From: Coxiellaceae bacterium
GTDB taxonomy: Bacteria; Pseudomonadota; Gammaproteobacteria; Coxiellales; Coxiellaceae
Length of the DNA: 5,311 bases
Direction of reading: 5' to 3'
Assembly: GCA_014238325.1 (NCBI GenBank)
Contig: JABABH010000257.1
Location: 1 to 5,311, forward strand
The notes beneath the pieces were generated by a model, which made no database searches, was not told the DNA's origin, and saw only the letters and a program-made list of their open reading frames with translations. The translations under genes and the position numbers were made by a program. Shown here piece by piece: positions 5,002 through 5,311 of this stretch; the stretch's first letter is position 1, and every line of letters starts with the position of its first letter.

Positions 5002-5311
5002 ATGTCATATCAGTCTCTAAAAAAGAACTTAGAAAAAGCAGCATGGTTTGTGCTAGCCCTTGATATTCTGGGATCAGTCGCCCTGCAATATTGCGTTTCC
5101 GCTATGGCGAATATCACGAATAGTTCCACCTCTGACGAAGAAGACGTTTCCTTCTTGACTCCAATCAGCCTATTCATTATATGCGGTAGTTTGGCAGTTG
5201 CCTGTCATCAACTCATCGAGACAAGAACACCCTCATGTCAGAAGGTCAGACCCGGCAGCACACTAACACCGAGACTTTCCAAGAGGGTGAACAAATTTTT
5301 ACTATTTCTTC
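5002..5311 (+). CDS. Unrecognised small membrane protein (partial, runs off the window)
   Basis: The frame is open from ATG 5002 to the window edge (103 codons shown), so the C-terminus is not visible. The start is supported by GAGGA at 4992-4996, five bases before it. An in-frame ATG at 4990 lies upstream but overlaps this ribosome-binding site. Two membrane segments are visible: AAWFVLALDILGSVALQYCV (about 13-32) and FLTPISLFIICGSLAVACHQ (about 51-70). A short acidic loop (SDEEDVS, 44-50) separates them. A basic stretch (RPGSTLTPRLSKRVNK, 83-98) follows the second segment, and another hydrophobic run begins at the window edge. By the positive-inside rule the basic stretch is probably cytoplasmic. 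Cysteines at 31, 61, 68 and 79 are notable but form no known motif. No family is recognised and no function is proposed. It has its own promoter and is not in an operon with the tRNA. Confidence 0.65.
   Translation, partial: MSYQSLKKNLEKAAWFVLALDILGSVALQYCVSAMANITNSSTSDEEDVSFLTPISLFIICGSLAVACHQLIETRTPSCQKVRPGSTLTPRLSKRVNKFLLFL

Noticed and set aside
1..5311. CRISPR array or tandem repeats
   Set aside because: I found no regularly spaced repeats. The only repeats are the tRNA-Val 3' copy and short inverted repeats.

Overview
The window looks like chromosomal DNA of a gammaproteobacterium, most probably near the Legionellales (Legionella/Coxiella/Aquicella-like). This is inferred from a moderately AT-rich composition, CCA-encoding tRNA genes of gammaproteobacterial type (tRNA-His with an encoded G-1, tRNA-Val(GAC) starting with A), an outer-membrane protein resembling the Legionella MOMP/Lpg1974 class, and debris of Rpn-type, AbiEii-type and IS630-type genes. 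The species cannot be fixed from the sequence alone.

Layout, left to right. Positions 1-321 hold the C-terminal end of an Rpn-family (PD-(D/E)XK, 'putative transposase') gene, broken by what looks like a one-base deletion near 211. A tRNA-His gene (468-544) follows, then a consensus-like promoter (598-626). That promoter should drive a two-gene operon: a small Mth938-like (DUF498) protein (681-1055) and glutamine-dependent NAD+ synthetase NadE (1052-2680), which overlap by ATGA. Converging on nadE with a 21-bp gap is a minus-strand gene (2702-3754) for a signal-peptide-bearing beta-barrel outer-membrane protein, with its own promoter at 3816-3844.

From 3890 to 4644 lies the most unusual part. 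A 15-bp direct repeat of the 3' end of tRNA-Val brackets about 730 bp of decayed accessory DNA: an AbiEii-like toxin C-terminus with an in-frame stop, the first codons of a lost downstream gene, and an IS630-type transposase fragment on the other strand. This looks like the scar of an element integrated at the tRNA-Val gene and then mostly deleted. The intact tRNA-Val(GAC) gene (4631-4705, minus) follows with its own promoter.

The right end (5002-5311) begins an unrecognised small membrane protein that runs off the window, behind a good promoter with a weak Fur-box-like overlap.

The core genes cover NAD+ synthesis, outer-membrane structure and translation. The accessory material is fragmentary, and I see no intact undescribed system. 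The points most worth checking are the tRNA-bounded element scar and the frameshifted Rpn gene.
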